Position numbers and translations under genes: made by a program. DNA of 64,000 bases. It comes from Streptomyces cinnamoneus. Its GTDB lineage: Bacteria; Actinomycetota; Actinomycetes; Streptomycetales; Streptomycetaceae. Within the stretch, counting starts at the first letter, position 1, and each line of letters begins with the position of its first letter. The notes beneath the pieces were generated by a model, which did not search any database, was not told the origin of the DNA, and saw nothing but the letters and a program-made list of their open reading frames with translations. Below, piece after piece: positions 56,516-64,000 of the stretch. The DNA lies in the NCBI RefSeq assembly GCF_014650495.1, contig NZ_BMVB01000002.1, forward strand, positions 248,001 through 312,000, in the 5' to 3' direction.

Positions 56516-58036
56516 TCACTGCTGAGCGCTGCTGCACTGCGGGACCAACTTCTGCTCTTCCTCGGTGAGGGTGGGGCCGGGGGACGGGGTCGGCGTGGCC
56601 TGGGCGCGGCTGCGGGCGTCGGCCGCGTCCTTCGCGGGGTCCTTGGTCGCGCCGCCGGTCCGGTCCGCGTTCTGCTTCTCGCTCTCGCGCTGCTGCTGTT
56701 CGGCCTTGCGCCGCTCGTCCGCCTTCTTGCAGGCGCCGGCGAGCGTGCCCAGTTCCTTGGCCTTCTGCAGGGCCTGGTCGCGACTGCCGACCGCGATCGT
56801 GTCCACGACGCGGCCGCGCTGGTCGAACGGCAGGTACTTGAGTTCGATCTCGGGGTGGTCCTGGTAGAGCCTGCTCAGGCTCACCCATGCCAGGTCCTGG
56901 TTGATGCCCTGGTAGACGGCCACGTGGTCGTTGTCCTTGGTGCCCACGTAGTACTGCGTCTGTGTCCACTGGTAGCCGCCGTACAGGCCGCCTCCGATGA
57001 CGCCGAGTGCCAGGGCGATGATCAGCGATCGCTTGAGCCACTTGCCCTTGCGCTGCGGCTTGACGAAGTCCTCGTCCGTGAACGGACCGAAACCCTCCGA
57101 CGCGCCCGTGGCCGGGTCGCCGCTGCCCGGCGGACCGAAGGCGCCGTGCGGGCCGTCCTGCGGCGGCACGGGCCGGTTGGCGCGGGCGTGCTCGGCGGCA
57201 CGGCCGGCCGGCGTCTGCATGGCGCCGTTGTCGCCGAGCTGCATCTGGTTCTCGGCCACCGCGCCGACGATCACGGGCGTGTCGTTGAGCTGGCCGGCCA
57301 GGGTGTCGTTGCCGTCGACGTCGAGGACGTCGGCGACGATGCAGGTGATGTTGTCGGGTCCGCCGCCGCGCAGAGCGAGCTGGATGAGCTCCTGGATCGT
57401 CTCGTGCGGGCCCTGGTAGCTGGCGAGCGTCTCCTCCATCGTCTGGTGGCTGACGACGCCGGAGAGTCCGTCGGAGCAGATCAGGTAGCGGTCACCGGCC
57501 CGCACCTCGCGGATGGAGAGGTCCGGCTCCACGTGGTCGCCGCTGCCCAGCGCGCGCATCAGCAGGGAGCGCTGCGGGTGGGTGGTGGCCTCCTCCTCGG
57601 TGATGCGCCCCTCGTCGACCAGGCGCTGCACCCAGGTGTGGTCCTGCGTGATCTGGGTGAGGACGCCGTCGCGCAGCAGGTACGCGCGCGAGTCGCCGAC
57701 GTGCACCAGGCCCAGGCGCTGGCCGGTCCACAGCAGGGCGGTGAGGGTGGTGCCCATGCCCTCCAGCTGCGGGTCCTCCTCGACCATGACGCGCAGCTGC
57801 TCGTTGGCGCGCTGCACGGCGGTGCCGAGCGAGGTGAGGATGTCCGAGCCCGGGACGTCGTCGTCGAGCGTGACGAGAGTGGAGATCACCTCGGAGGAGG
57901 CGACCTCGCCCGCGGCCTGGCCGCCCATACCGTCGGCGATGGCGAGCAGCCGGGGGCCGGCGTAACCGGAGTCCTCGTTGCCCTCCCGGATCATGCCCTT
58001 GTGCGATCCGGCGGCGAAGCGCAGAGACAGACTCAT
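56516..58036 (-). CDS. PP2C-family protein phosphatase (PstP-like)
   Basis: 506 aa from the ATG at 58036 (GAGGTG upstream; a GTG at 58090 is less likely). PPM metal motifs GNEDSGY, LLAIADGMGGQAAGEVAS, LICSDGLSGVV and GGPDNITCIVADV in residues 1-235. One membrane helix (LIIALALGVIGGGLYGGYQW, about 345) and an extracytoplasmic Lys/Glu-rich tail. It reverses PknB phosphorylation. Same order as pstP in mycobacteria. Confidence 0.95.
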   Translation of the reverse strand: MSLSLRFAAGSHKGMIREGNEDSGYAGPRLLAIADGMGGQAAGEVASSEVISTLVTLDDDVPGSDILTSLGTAVQRANEQLRVMVEEDPQLEGMGTTLTALLWTGQRLGLVHVGDSRAYLLRDGVLTQITQDHTWVQRLVDEGRITEEEATTHPQRSLLMRALGSGDHVEPDLSIREVRAGDRYLICSDGLSGVVSHQTMEETLASYQGPHETIQELIQLALRGGGPDNITCIVADVLDVDGNDTLAGQLNDTPVIVGAVAENQMQLGDNGAMQTPAGRAAEHARANRPVPPQDGPHGAFGPPGSGDPATGASEGFGPFTDEDFVKPQRKGKWLKRSLIIALALGVIGGGLYGGYQWTQTQYYVGTKDNDHVAVYQGINQDLAWVSLSRLYQDHPEIELKYLPFDQRGRVVDTIAVGSRDQALQKAKELGTLAGACKKADERRKAEQQQRESEKQNADRTGGATKDPAKDAADARSRAQATPTPSPGPTLTEEEQKLVPQCSSAQQ

Positions 58037-58111
58037 GCGCACCTCGCCCGTCGGCTCCGGGTACAGCCCCTTCCCAGCCACGCTGCCCACCCTCCGGTCG
58101 TCATGGTCCTA

Positions 58112-58645
58112 CTACTTCCGCAGCTCGATGACGGTCTTGCCGATGCGGATCGGCGCGCCGAGCGGGATCGGGGTCGGAGTGGTCAGCCGGGTCCGGTCGA
58201 GATAGGTGCCGTTGGTCGACCCGAGGTCCTCGACGATCCACTGGCCGTCGCGGTCGGGGTAGATCCTGGCATGCCTGCTGGAGGCGTAGTCGTCGTCCAG
58301 CACGATCGTCGAGTCGTGGGCGCGGCCGAGGGAGATGGTCTGGCCCTGCAGGGCCACGGTGGTGCCGGTGAGGGTGCCCTCCGAGACCACCAGCTTGGTG
58401 GGTGCGCCGCGTCGGCCGCGGTCGGCCCGGCGGCCGCCGGGCTGCTGCTGGCGCTGCTGCGGCGGCGCGGTCTGCTGCTGCGCGCGCTGTGCCTGCCCGG
58501 CAGCGGCGGCCCCGCGGCGGGAGCCGCGCTGCGTCACGCGGGTGCCGAAGAGATCGCTGCGAATGACCTGTACGGCCACGATGACGAACAGCCACAGTAC
58601 GGCGAGGAAACCCAACCGCATGACCGTGAGGGTCAGCTCTGACAT
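58112..58645 (-). CDS. fhaB: FHA-domain protein FhaB
   Basis: 177 aa from the ATG at 58645. N-terminal membrane helix (LGFLAVLWLFVIVAVQVI), a Gln/Arg-rich linker, and a C-terminal FHA domain (about 85-175) with the phosphothreonine-binding ISLGRAHDSTIVL, SSRHARIYP and EDLGSTNGTYLDR. Matches FhaB/FipA of the mycobacterial operon, a phospho-dependent linker to the division/elongation machinery. Confidence 0.93.
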   Translation of the reverse strand: MSELTLTVMRLGFLAVLWLFVIVAVQVIRSDLFGTRVTQRGSRRGAAAAGQAQRAQQQTAPPQQRQQQPGGRRADRGRRGAPTKLVVSEGTLTGTTVALQGQTISLGRAHDSTIVLDDDYASSRHARIYPDRDGQWIVEDLGSTNGTYLDRTRLTTPTPIPLGAPIRIGKTVIELRK

Positions 58646-58655
58646 TGCCCCCGCT

Positions 58656-59495
58656 TCACCCTTCGGCTTGCCGATAAACGATGGTGGTGCTGCCCACGAC
58701 GATGCGTGAGCCGTCGCGGAGCGTAGCGCGCGTGGTGTGCTGTCCGTCCACCACGATGCCGTTCGTCGACCCCAGGTCCTGGATCGTCGCGGGGGTGCCG
58801 ACCCGGATTTCACAGTGCCGGCGCGAGACGCCGGGGTCGTCGATGCGTACGTCCGCTTCCGTGCTGCGGCCCAGCACCAGGGTGGGCCGCGAGATCTGGT
58901 GACGGGTGCCGTTGATCTCGATCCAGCGGCGCGTCTGTGCCCCCGGCACGGCGCCGGGACCCGGGCCGCCGGCGCGCGGCTGCGGACGGGCGCCGGGCGG
59001 CGGCGTGCTGGGCATGGGCGGCGCGCCCGCGGGTTGCGGCGGGTAGCCGGCTCCGCTGGTCGGGGCGCCGCTCGAAGTGCGCGGTCCGGCCGCCGGCCGG
59101 CCGTGCTGGTCCTGCGACTCGCTGGAGGCGAGGGTGCGGCTGCGCACCCGGTACAGACCGGTGTCGAGGTCGTCGGCCTTCTCCAGGTGGACCTTGATGG
59201 TCCCCATGAAGGTGTACCGCTGCTGCTTGGCGTAGTCGCGGACCATGCCGGACAACTCGTCGCCGAGCTGGCCGGAGTACGGGCTCAGGCGCTCGAAGTC
59301 CGGCGCGCTGAGCTCGACGACGAAGTCGTTCGGGACGACGGTGCGGTCGCGGTTCCAGATGGTCGCGTTGTTGTCGCACTCCCGCTGGAGTGCGCCCGCG
59401 ATCTCGACCGGCTGCACCTCGGACTTGAACACCTTGGCGAAGGTGCCGTTCACGAGACCTTCGAGACGCTGCTCGAAGCGCTTCAGTACTCCCAC
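58656..59495 (-). CDS. fhaA: FHA-domain protein FhaA (DUF3662 plus FHA)
   Basis: 279 aa, GTG start with a strong GGAGGTG. DUF3662 domain at 1-120 (LKRFEQRLEGLVNGTFAKVF), a Pro/Gly linker, FHA domain at about 185-279 (LVLGRSTEADVRI, SRRHCEIRV, DLGSTNGIVVDG). In mycobacteria FhaA binds the phosphorylated pseudokinase part of MviN. First gene of the operon; the promoter should be in the gap upstream. Confidence 0.94.
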   Translation of the reverse strand: MGVLKRFEQRLEGLVNGTFAKVFKSEVQPVEIAGALQRECDNNATIWNRDRTVVPNDFVVELSAPDFERLSPYSGQLGDELSGMVRDYAKQQRYTFMGTIKVHLEKADDLDTGLYRVRSRTLASSESQDQHGRPAAGPRTSSGAPTSGAGYPPQPAGAPPMPSTPPPGARPQPRAGGPGPGAVPGAQTRRWIEINGTRHQISRPTLVLGRSTEADVRIDDPGVSRRHCEIRVGTPATIQDLGSTNGIVVDGQHTTRATLRDGSRIVVGSTTIVYRQAEG

Positions 59496-59836
59496 GGGGC
59501 ACCTCCTTCCCTCAGTGACGTCTCTGATGCTCAGTGTCGTTCCTGATACTGCTTACTGATCGTATCCACGCGTCGGGAAAACAGCTGGTTCCCCTTCGGC
59601 GCCAGGAGTGACGAGTGTCGCCTTCGCGCGGTCGCCTACGGGGGATCGTAGAGGCGGCCTGAGGCCAGTGTCCCGCAACCGGAGCCCTCCCCGCGGCCCC
59701 CCGGAGGACGGGCCGGGGGCCATGAGTGTGAAGGCGCCCTCCAGAGCGTGCTAATGTTCTGCATGTCGGAAGGCGGACGGACAAGAACCGGGCGGAAAAG
59801 CCGGGGGAACGGTCCGAAAGCAGAAGACACACCCAT
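59496..59836. promoter_or_regulatory. Gap between fhaA and tRNA-Leu
   Basis: 341 bp with no supported gene. Must hold the leftward promoter of the fhaA-pknB operon (near 59520-59580, the least GC-rich part) and the rightward tRNA-Leu promoter (near GTGCTAATGTT at about 59748). No repeat seen. Confidence 0.55.
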
Positions 59837-59923
59837 GCGCGGGTGGCGGAATAGGCAGACGCGCTGGATTCAGGTTCCAGTGCCCGAAAGGGCGTGGGGG
59901 TTCAACTCCCCCCTCGCGCACCA
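59837..59923 (+). tRNA. tRNA-Leu (anticodon CAG)
   Basis: 84 nt plus an encoded CCA (59921-59923). Acceptor GCGCGGG with CTCGCGC (one G-T), anticodon stem CTGGA/TCCAG with loop TTCAGGT. A long variable arm (TGCCCGAAAGGGCGT) marks a class II tRNA, and the T-arm is GGGGG-TTCAACT-CCCCC. Confidence 0.97.
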
Positions 59924-59925
59924 TC

Positions 59926-59962
59926 GCTCCCCAGGTCCTCGGACCTGGGGAGCTTTGTTTTT
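59926..59962 (+). terminator. Terminator after tRNA-Leu
   Basis: Perfect 13-bp stem GCTCCCCAGGTCC / GGACCTGGGGAGC with a 2-nt loop, then TTTGTTTTT; an unusually classical rho-independent terminator for this genome. Confidence 0.95.
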
Positions 59963-60144
59963 CCCCTGCACTGTGAGATGACGCACCCCCGCACCTCCGC
60001 ACGCCGGTACGTCTTCCGTACGCCCCTTCCCACCCGACGGCCGGGCGGTACCGTCGTGGGCAGTTGACGCCCGCGGGTCGCAGAGGCCGGAAGAACCGGA
60101 AGAACCGGGAAACCGGGATCCGGGAAAAGGGGAGGGGCGCTGTC

Positions 60145-61542
60145 ATGCCGCGACTGCCGTACGTACCCGGATTCGCCCGGCCGCTGGGGCCGGGGGAGGC
60201 CCGCCGGCCCGGCAAGGCGGCCGGGAAGGCGCTGCGCGAGGCGGTGCCCCGGTCCGCGCACGCCGACTGGAAGCCCGGCGCCGGGCGGCCCGGCGCCGTG
60301 GAGTCCGTCGAGTCGGCGAACGCCGGCCGGCTGCCGGAGCTGACGCCGATCCGGGTGGGCCGCATGGCCGCCTCCCCCTTCGCCTTCCTGCGCGGCTCGG
60401 CCGGGCTGATGGGGTACGACCTGGCCGACTCGCCCGTCACCGGCGTCGGCGCCCAGCTGTGCGGGGACGCCCACGCCGCCAATTTCGGGCTGTACGGCGA
60501 CGCCCGCGGCGAACTCATCATCGATCTGAACGACTTCGACGAGACCCTGCACGGGCCGTGGGAGTGGGACGTCAAGCGGCTGGCCGCCTCGCTGGTGCTG
60601 GCCGGCCGGGAGGCGGGGGCGGACGAGCTCGTCTGCCGGGCGGCGGCGCGGGACGCGGTGGGCGCCTACCGCCACACGATGCGACTGCTGGCCCGCATGC
60701 CCGTGACGACGGCCTGGAACGCCATCGCCGACGAGGAGCTCGTCTCGCACGCGGACGCCCACCAACTGGTGGGCACGCTGGAGCGGGTCGGGGAGAAGGC
60801 CCGGCGGAACACCAGCGCGCGCTTCGCGGCCCGGGCGACCGAGAAGGACGGCACGGGCGGCCGGCAGTTCGTGGACGCGCCCCCGGTGCTGCGCCGGCTG
60901 CCGGAGCGGGAGGCGGCGGCCGTGGCCGCGGCGCTGGGCGCGTACCTGGCCACGCTCCCGGAGGAGCTGCGGCCGCTGCTGGCCCGGTACGCGATACAGG
61001 ACGTGGCGTTCCGCGTGGTGGGCACGGGCAGCGTCGGCCTGCGCTCGTACGTGGTGCTGCTGCTCGACCACCGGGGCGAGGCGCTGGTGCTGCAGGTGAA
61101 GGAGGCGCGGCCCTCCGTGCTGCTGCCGTACGCCGAGAAGGCGGGCTTCGCCGCACCGGCGCCCGGGCACGAGGGGCGGCGCGTGGTGCTCGGACAGAAG
61201 TCGATGCAGGTCGTCAGCGACGTGCTGCTGGGCTGGACGACGGTCGAGGGCCGGCCGTACCAGGTGCGGCAGTTCCGCAACCGCAAGGGCAGCGTGGACC
61301 CGGCGGCGCTGGCCCCCGACGAGCTCGACGACTACGGGCGGATGACGGGCGCGCTGCTGGCGCGGGCGCACGCGCACAGCGCCGATCCGCTGCTGATAGC
61401 CGGCTACTGCGGCAAGGGCGAGGAGCTGGACGAGGCCGTCGCGGCCTTCGCGGTGGCCTACGCCGACCGCACGGAGGCGGACCACGCCGAGCTCCTCGCC
61501 GCGGTGCGGAGCGGGCGGCTGGCGGCGGAGACGGGCGTGTAG
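60145..61542 (+). CDS. DUF2252 family protein
   Basis: 465 aa from the ATG at 60145 (GGGGAGGGG upstream). Kinase/phosphotransferase-like fold features of DUF2252: RMAASPFAFLRGSAGLM, GDAHAANFGLYGD, IDLNDFDETLHGPWEWDVKR and the later GTGSVGLRSYVVLL. The GDAHxxNFG and DxNDFDE pair looks like a catalytic and metal-binding pair as in aminoglycoside-phosphotransferase-like proteins. Substrate unknown. Confidence 0.9.
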   Translation: MPRLPYVPGFARPLGPGEARRPGKAAGKALREAVPRSAHADWKPGAGRPGAVESVESANAGRLPELTPIRVGRMAASPFAFLRGSAGLMGYDLADSPVTGVGAQLCGDAHAANFGLYGDARGELIIDLNDFDETLHGPWEWDVKRLAASLVLAGREAGADELVCRAAARDAVGAYRHTMRLLARMPVTTAWNAIADEELVSHADAHQLVGTLERVGEKARRNTSARFAARATEKDGTGGRQFVDAPPVLRRLPEREAAAVAAALGAYLATLPEELRPLLARYAIQDVAFRVVGTGSVGLRSYVVLLLDHRGEALVLQVKEARPSVLLPYAEKAGFAAPAPGHEGRRVVLGQKSMQVVSDVLLGWTTVEGRPYQVRQFRNRKGSVDPAALAPDELDDYGRMTGALLARAHAHSADPLLIAGYCGKGEELDEAVAAFAVAYADRTEADHAELLAAVRSGRLAAETGV

Positions 61543-61682
61543 GACGGGGGCAGGCGTGCCGGGGACGGGCGCGCCCGGGGGCGTCCGGACGGGGGCTTCG
61601 AGGGGGCCGGGGGTGCGCGGGCGGTCCGGGGCGCGGGAGGAACCGGCGTCGGGGGCCGGCGGCCACCTCGTACCCTGGGCGG

Positions 61683-62492
61683 GTGACGAATCCGGAAGCC
61701 GAAGAGAGCCGGGCCGAGGACGCCGCCGCCGAGCGGCTCGCGCAGGCGGTGCGGGCAGCGGAACAGGCGCTGATCGAGTTCGAGATCGCGGTGGAGACCT
61801 TCCGGGTGGAGGTCGAGAACTTCTCCCGGCTGCACCACCAGCGGCTGGGGCCCATGTACGCCCGCCTCGACGAGCTGGACGCGCTGATCGCGGAGACGGT
61901 CGCGGCCCGCTCCGGGGACGCCGAGGACCTGCGGCGGGCGCGCGAGGCGCGTTCGCTGGTGCAGCCGATGCCCCAGGTGGAGGAGCTGTTCGGCGGCTGG
62001 ATGGACAGCGAGGGGCTCTCCCCCGAGGCGACGGCGATGCTCACCGAGCGGCCGGTGCGGCCGCCGAAGCGGGTGCGGCCCAGCGACGAGGCCCGGCGCG
62101 CCTACCGCGAGCTGGTGCGCAAGGCGCACCCCGACCTCGCGGCGGACGAGGCGGACCGGCAGCGGCGCGAGACCTTCATCGTGCGCGTGAACGCCGCGTA
62201 CGCCGACGGCGACGAGGCGCTGCTGGGGCAGCTGGCCGAGGAGTGGGCGGCGGGACCGCTGCCCGCCCAGCGCCGGGCGAGCCGCGGCGAGGAGCTGTAC
62301 GAGCGGCTGGAGTGGCTGGCCGAGCGGAAGGACATGCTCGCGGCGGTGGCCGCCGAGCTGGAGGCGTCCGCGATCGGCGCGATGATCAAGATGGCGCCGG
62401 AGGACCCGGACGGGCTGCTGGCGGAGATCGCCGACGGGCTGCTGGGGCAGATCGCCGAGCGGGAGGCTCATCTGGCGTCGCTGGTCGGGTAG
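61683..62492 (+). CDS. J-domain-like protein
   Basis: 269 aa, GTG start at 61683. A helical N-terminal region (about 15-95) is followed by a short J-like segment containing HPD at residues 149-151 (AYRELVRKAHPDLAADEAD) and a helical C-terminus. HPD is the DnaK-stimulating tripeptide, but the flanking J-domain helices are only partly recognisable, so a real DnaK partner role is uncertain. Conserved in Streptomyces next to a rhodanese gene. Confidence 0.75.
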   Translation: MTNPEAEESRAEDAAAERLAQAVRAAEQALIEFEIAVETFRVEVENFSRLHHQRLGPMYARLDELDALIAETVAARSGDAEDLRRAREARSLVQPMPQVEELFGGWMDSEGLSPEATAMLTERPVRPPKRVRPSDEARRAYRELVRKAHPDLAADEADRQRRETFIVRVNAAYADGDEALLGQLAEEWAAGPLPAQRRASRGEELYERLEWLAERKDMLAAVAAELEASAIGAMIKMAPEDPDGLLAEIADGLLGQIAEREAHLASLVG

Positions 62493-62502
62493 CGTCGGAG
62501 GC

Positions 62503-62850
62503 ATGCATTTTGGTTCCGGTGTGCCCACGGTCGGTGTCGACGCCCTCTCGTCCGATGATTTCCTGCTGGACGTCCGCGAGGACGACGAGTGGCAGGCAGG
62601 GCACGCCGAGGGCGCGCTGCACATCCCGATGAGCGACTTCATGGGGCGCTTCGGCGATCTGATGGTGAAGGCTCCCGAGGGCGGCCGGATCAACGTCATC
62701 TGCCGCTCCGGCGGCCGTTCGGCGCAGGTCACCGCATACCTGGTGCAGCAGGGCCTGGACGCGGTGAACGTCGACGGCGGCATGCAGCTCTGGGAGGCAT
62801 CGGGCCGCCCGGTCGTGGGCGCGGACGGTGCCCCCGGCGCGGTGATCTGA
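62503..62850 (+). CDS. Rhodanese-like domain protein
   Basis: 115 aa. Single rhodanese domain with DDFLLDVREDDEW and the active-site loop CRSGGRS (nucleophile Cys67). Sulfur-transfer or redox role; substrate unknown. Starts 10 bp after the J-domain-like gene. Confidence 0.92.
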   Translation: MHFGSGVPTVGVDALSSDDFLLDVREDDEWQAGHAEGALHIPMSDFMGRFGDLMVKAPEGGRINVICRSGGRSAQVTAYLVQQGLDAVNVDGGMQLWEASGRPVVGADGAPGAVI

Positions 62851-62858
62851 CGCTCGTC

Positions 62859-63998
62859 TCAGGCGAGGGGATGGGCGGCCAGCAGGTCGCCCAGGGCCTC
62901 CTCGTGGGCGGCGGCCGGGCCCAGGGAGAGCTCCAGCTGCTTGGCCCAGGCGTGGTAGCGGTGCAGGGCGTACTCGGTATCCGCGCCGAAGCCGCCGTGC
63001 AGGTGTTGTGCGGTCTGGACGACGCGGCGCACTCCCTCGGCGGCCCAGATCTTGGCGACGGCGAGGTCCGCGGCGGCCGGCAGCGGCCCGTCCGCGCCCG
63101 ACTCGATGCGCCAGGCGGCCTGCCAGAGCGTGGCCTCCATCGCCTGGAGGTCGATGTAGCGGTCGGCTGCCTGGACGGCGACCGCCTGGAACGTGGCGAG
63201 GGGGAAGCCGAACTGCTCCCGTGTGCTCGTGTACGCGCCGGTCATCCGGGCCGCGGCGAGACCCACGCCGAGCGCGAGGGCGCACGTGCCGCAGATCAGC
63301 AGGGAGCGCAGCCACGGCCAGGCGCCGTCCGCGGTGATGACGTCGGCGCGGTCGACGCGCACGGAGTCCAGGCTCAGCTCCGCGTAGGGCTCGCCGTTGG
63401 TGGAGACCTGGTCGGCGAGGACGACGCCGGGCCGGCCGGGGGCGAGCAGGACGAGCACGGTGCGGCCCGCGGCAGTGCGGGCGGGCAGCAGGACGCGGTC
63501 GGCGCTCCGGGCCCAGGGCACGGCCGTCTGCACGCCGTCGAGCACCCAGTGATCGCGCTCCGGACGGGCGGAGACGGCCCGTTCGGCCGCGTCGTGACCG
63601 GTGCGGCCGCTGGCGGCCACGGTCACGACGAGCTCGCCGCGCCCGATCGCCGGCAGCAGCCGCTGGAGCTTTCCCTGGGCCCGGCCGCCGTACGTGCGCA
63701 GGGTCAGGGCGGCCGCGCCCGTCTCCAGCAGGGGCACCCGGGCCAGGACCTGCCCGGCCTCGCGCAGCAGCAGGCACAGGGCGATCGGCCCGAGCCCCGC
63801 CCCGCCCTGCTCGGTGGGGACGGGCAGGCTCAGCAGGTCGGCGTCGGCCAGCCGCCGCCACAGCGCGCGGTCGATGTCCTCGGCGACCGCGCCCGGCACC
63901 AGGGCCGGGCTGGGCACGCCGTCGGGGGCGACCCCGGTGAGCACGGCGGCGGCCGCCTCGGCCACGGCCTGCTGTTCCTCGGTGAAGGTGAAGTCCAC
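62859..63998 (-). CDS. Acyl-CoA dehydrogenase family protein
   Basis: 379 aa from a GTG at 63998, two bases from the window end, so a longer N-terminus cannot be excluded, although MDFTFTEEQQAVAEA looks like a natural start. FAD-dependent ACAD fold: N-terminal helices, middle beta domain (WVLDGVQTAVPWARSADRVL) and C-terminal helices with TSTREQFGFPLATFQAVAVQ and HLHGGFGADTEYALHRYHAW. Likely acts on a CoA thioester of a lipid or steroid side chain; the substrate is unknown. Confidence 0.87.
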   Translation of the reverse strand: MDFTFTEEQQAVAEAAAAVLTGVAPDGVPSPALVPGAVAEDIDRALWRRLADADLLSLPVPTEQGGAGLGPIALCLLLREAGQVLARVPLLETGAAALTLRTYGGRAQGKLQRLLPAIGRGELVVTVAASGRTGHDAAERAVSARPERDHWVLDGVQTAVPWARSADRVLLPARTAAGRTVLVLLAPGRPGVVLADQVSTNGEPYAELSLDSVRVDRADVITADGAWPWLRSLLICGTCALALGVGLAAARMTGAYTSTREQFGFPLATFQAVAVQAADRYIDLQAMEATLWQAAWRIESGADGPLPAAADLAVAKIWAAEGVRRVVQTAQHLHGGFGADTEYALHRYHAWAKQLELSLGPAAAHEEALGDLLAAHPLA

Positions 63999-64000
63999 TG

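Noticed and set aside
60459..62492. 677-codon frame fused to the J-domain-like protein
   Set aside because: The first two thirds are an Arg/Gly/Ala shadow of the DUF2252 gene; real coding begins at the GTG at 61683.

Overview
The window is the oriC-proximal core of a high-GC actinobacterial chromosome, almost certainly Streptomyces. The evidence is the very high GC content, GTG/TTG starts, the oriC packed with DnaA boxes between dnaA and dnaN, 14-bp parS sites (GTTTCACGTGAAAC), rare TTA (bldA-type) codons, class E sortases, and a gene order that follows the conserved actinobacterial origin region known from S. coelicolor and, in outline, M. tuberculosis.

Left arm (1-15.4 kb). A partial DUF6049 membrane protein is followed by the lipid II flippase MurJ, a separate membrane pseudokinase, the ECF factor SigM with its zinc-finger anti-sigma factor, and trxB-trxA behind a textbook SigR promoter. 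On the other strand lie a GNAT acetyltransferase, parB-parA, rsmG, jag, yidC, yidD, rnpA and rpmH. Seven parS or parS-like sites are scattered through 6.4-12 kb, several inside coding sequence.

Origin and right flank (15.4-31.2 kb). The order is dnaA, oriC (about 19 DnaA boxes), dnaN, gnd, recF, a DUF721 gene, gyrB, gyrA, a DUF3566 membrane protein, tRNA-Ile(GAT) and the tiny DLW-39 protein, then a Ser/Thr kinase with an HTH regulator, and tRNA-Ala(TGC).

Accessory island (31.3-43.8 kb), bracketed by intrinsic terminators. This is a class I lanthipeptide locus. It has a 51-aa precursor with an FDLD leader box and a nisin-like core (starts ITSVSLCTPGC, ends HVSK), a full-length LanB dehydratase, a LanC cyclase, an LLM-class (F420-type) oxidoreductase that may act as a dehydroamino-acid reductase, an ABC exporter or immunity pair, and a SARP-like regulator whose gene carries two TTA codons. 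Immediately downstream on the same strand is a BlaI repressor / M56 metalloprotease pair, then a second ABC transporter with a lipoprotein. Matching 17-bp palindromes precede the BlaI gene and the ABC ATPase gene. I read this as a cell-envelope-stress (lipid II damage) sensing module wired to self-protection. Nearly all its genes overlap end to start.

Right core (44-64 kb). A DUF5324 protein, a cyclophilin, a rhomboid protease, a DnaA-box cluster outside oriC, CrgA, a DUF881 protein, three class E sortases around a small membrane protein and a TrpG/PabA amidotransferase. Then comes the cell-wall signalling operon fhaA-fhaB-PP2C-ftsW/rodA-pbpA-pknB, tRNA-Leu(CAG), a DUF2252 protein, a J-domain-like protein, a rhodanese and an acyl-CoA dehydrogenase. 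Much of the conserved core serves replication, segregation and peptidoglycan growth (MurJ, pseudokinase, PknB, FhaA, FtsW/RodA, PBP, CrgA), and the island's predicted product has the lipid II-binding motif aimed at that same pathway.
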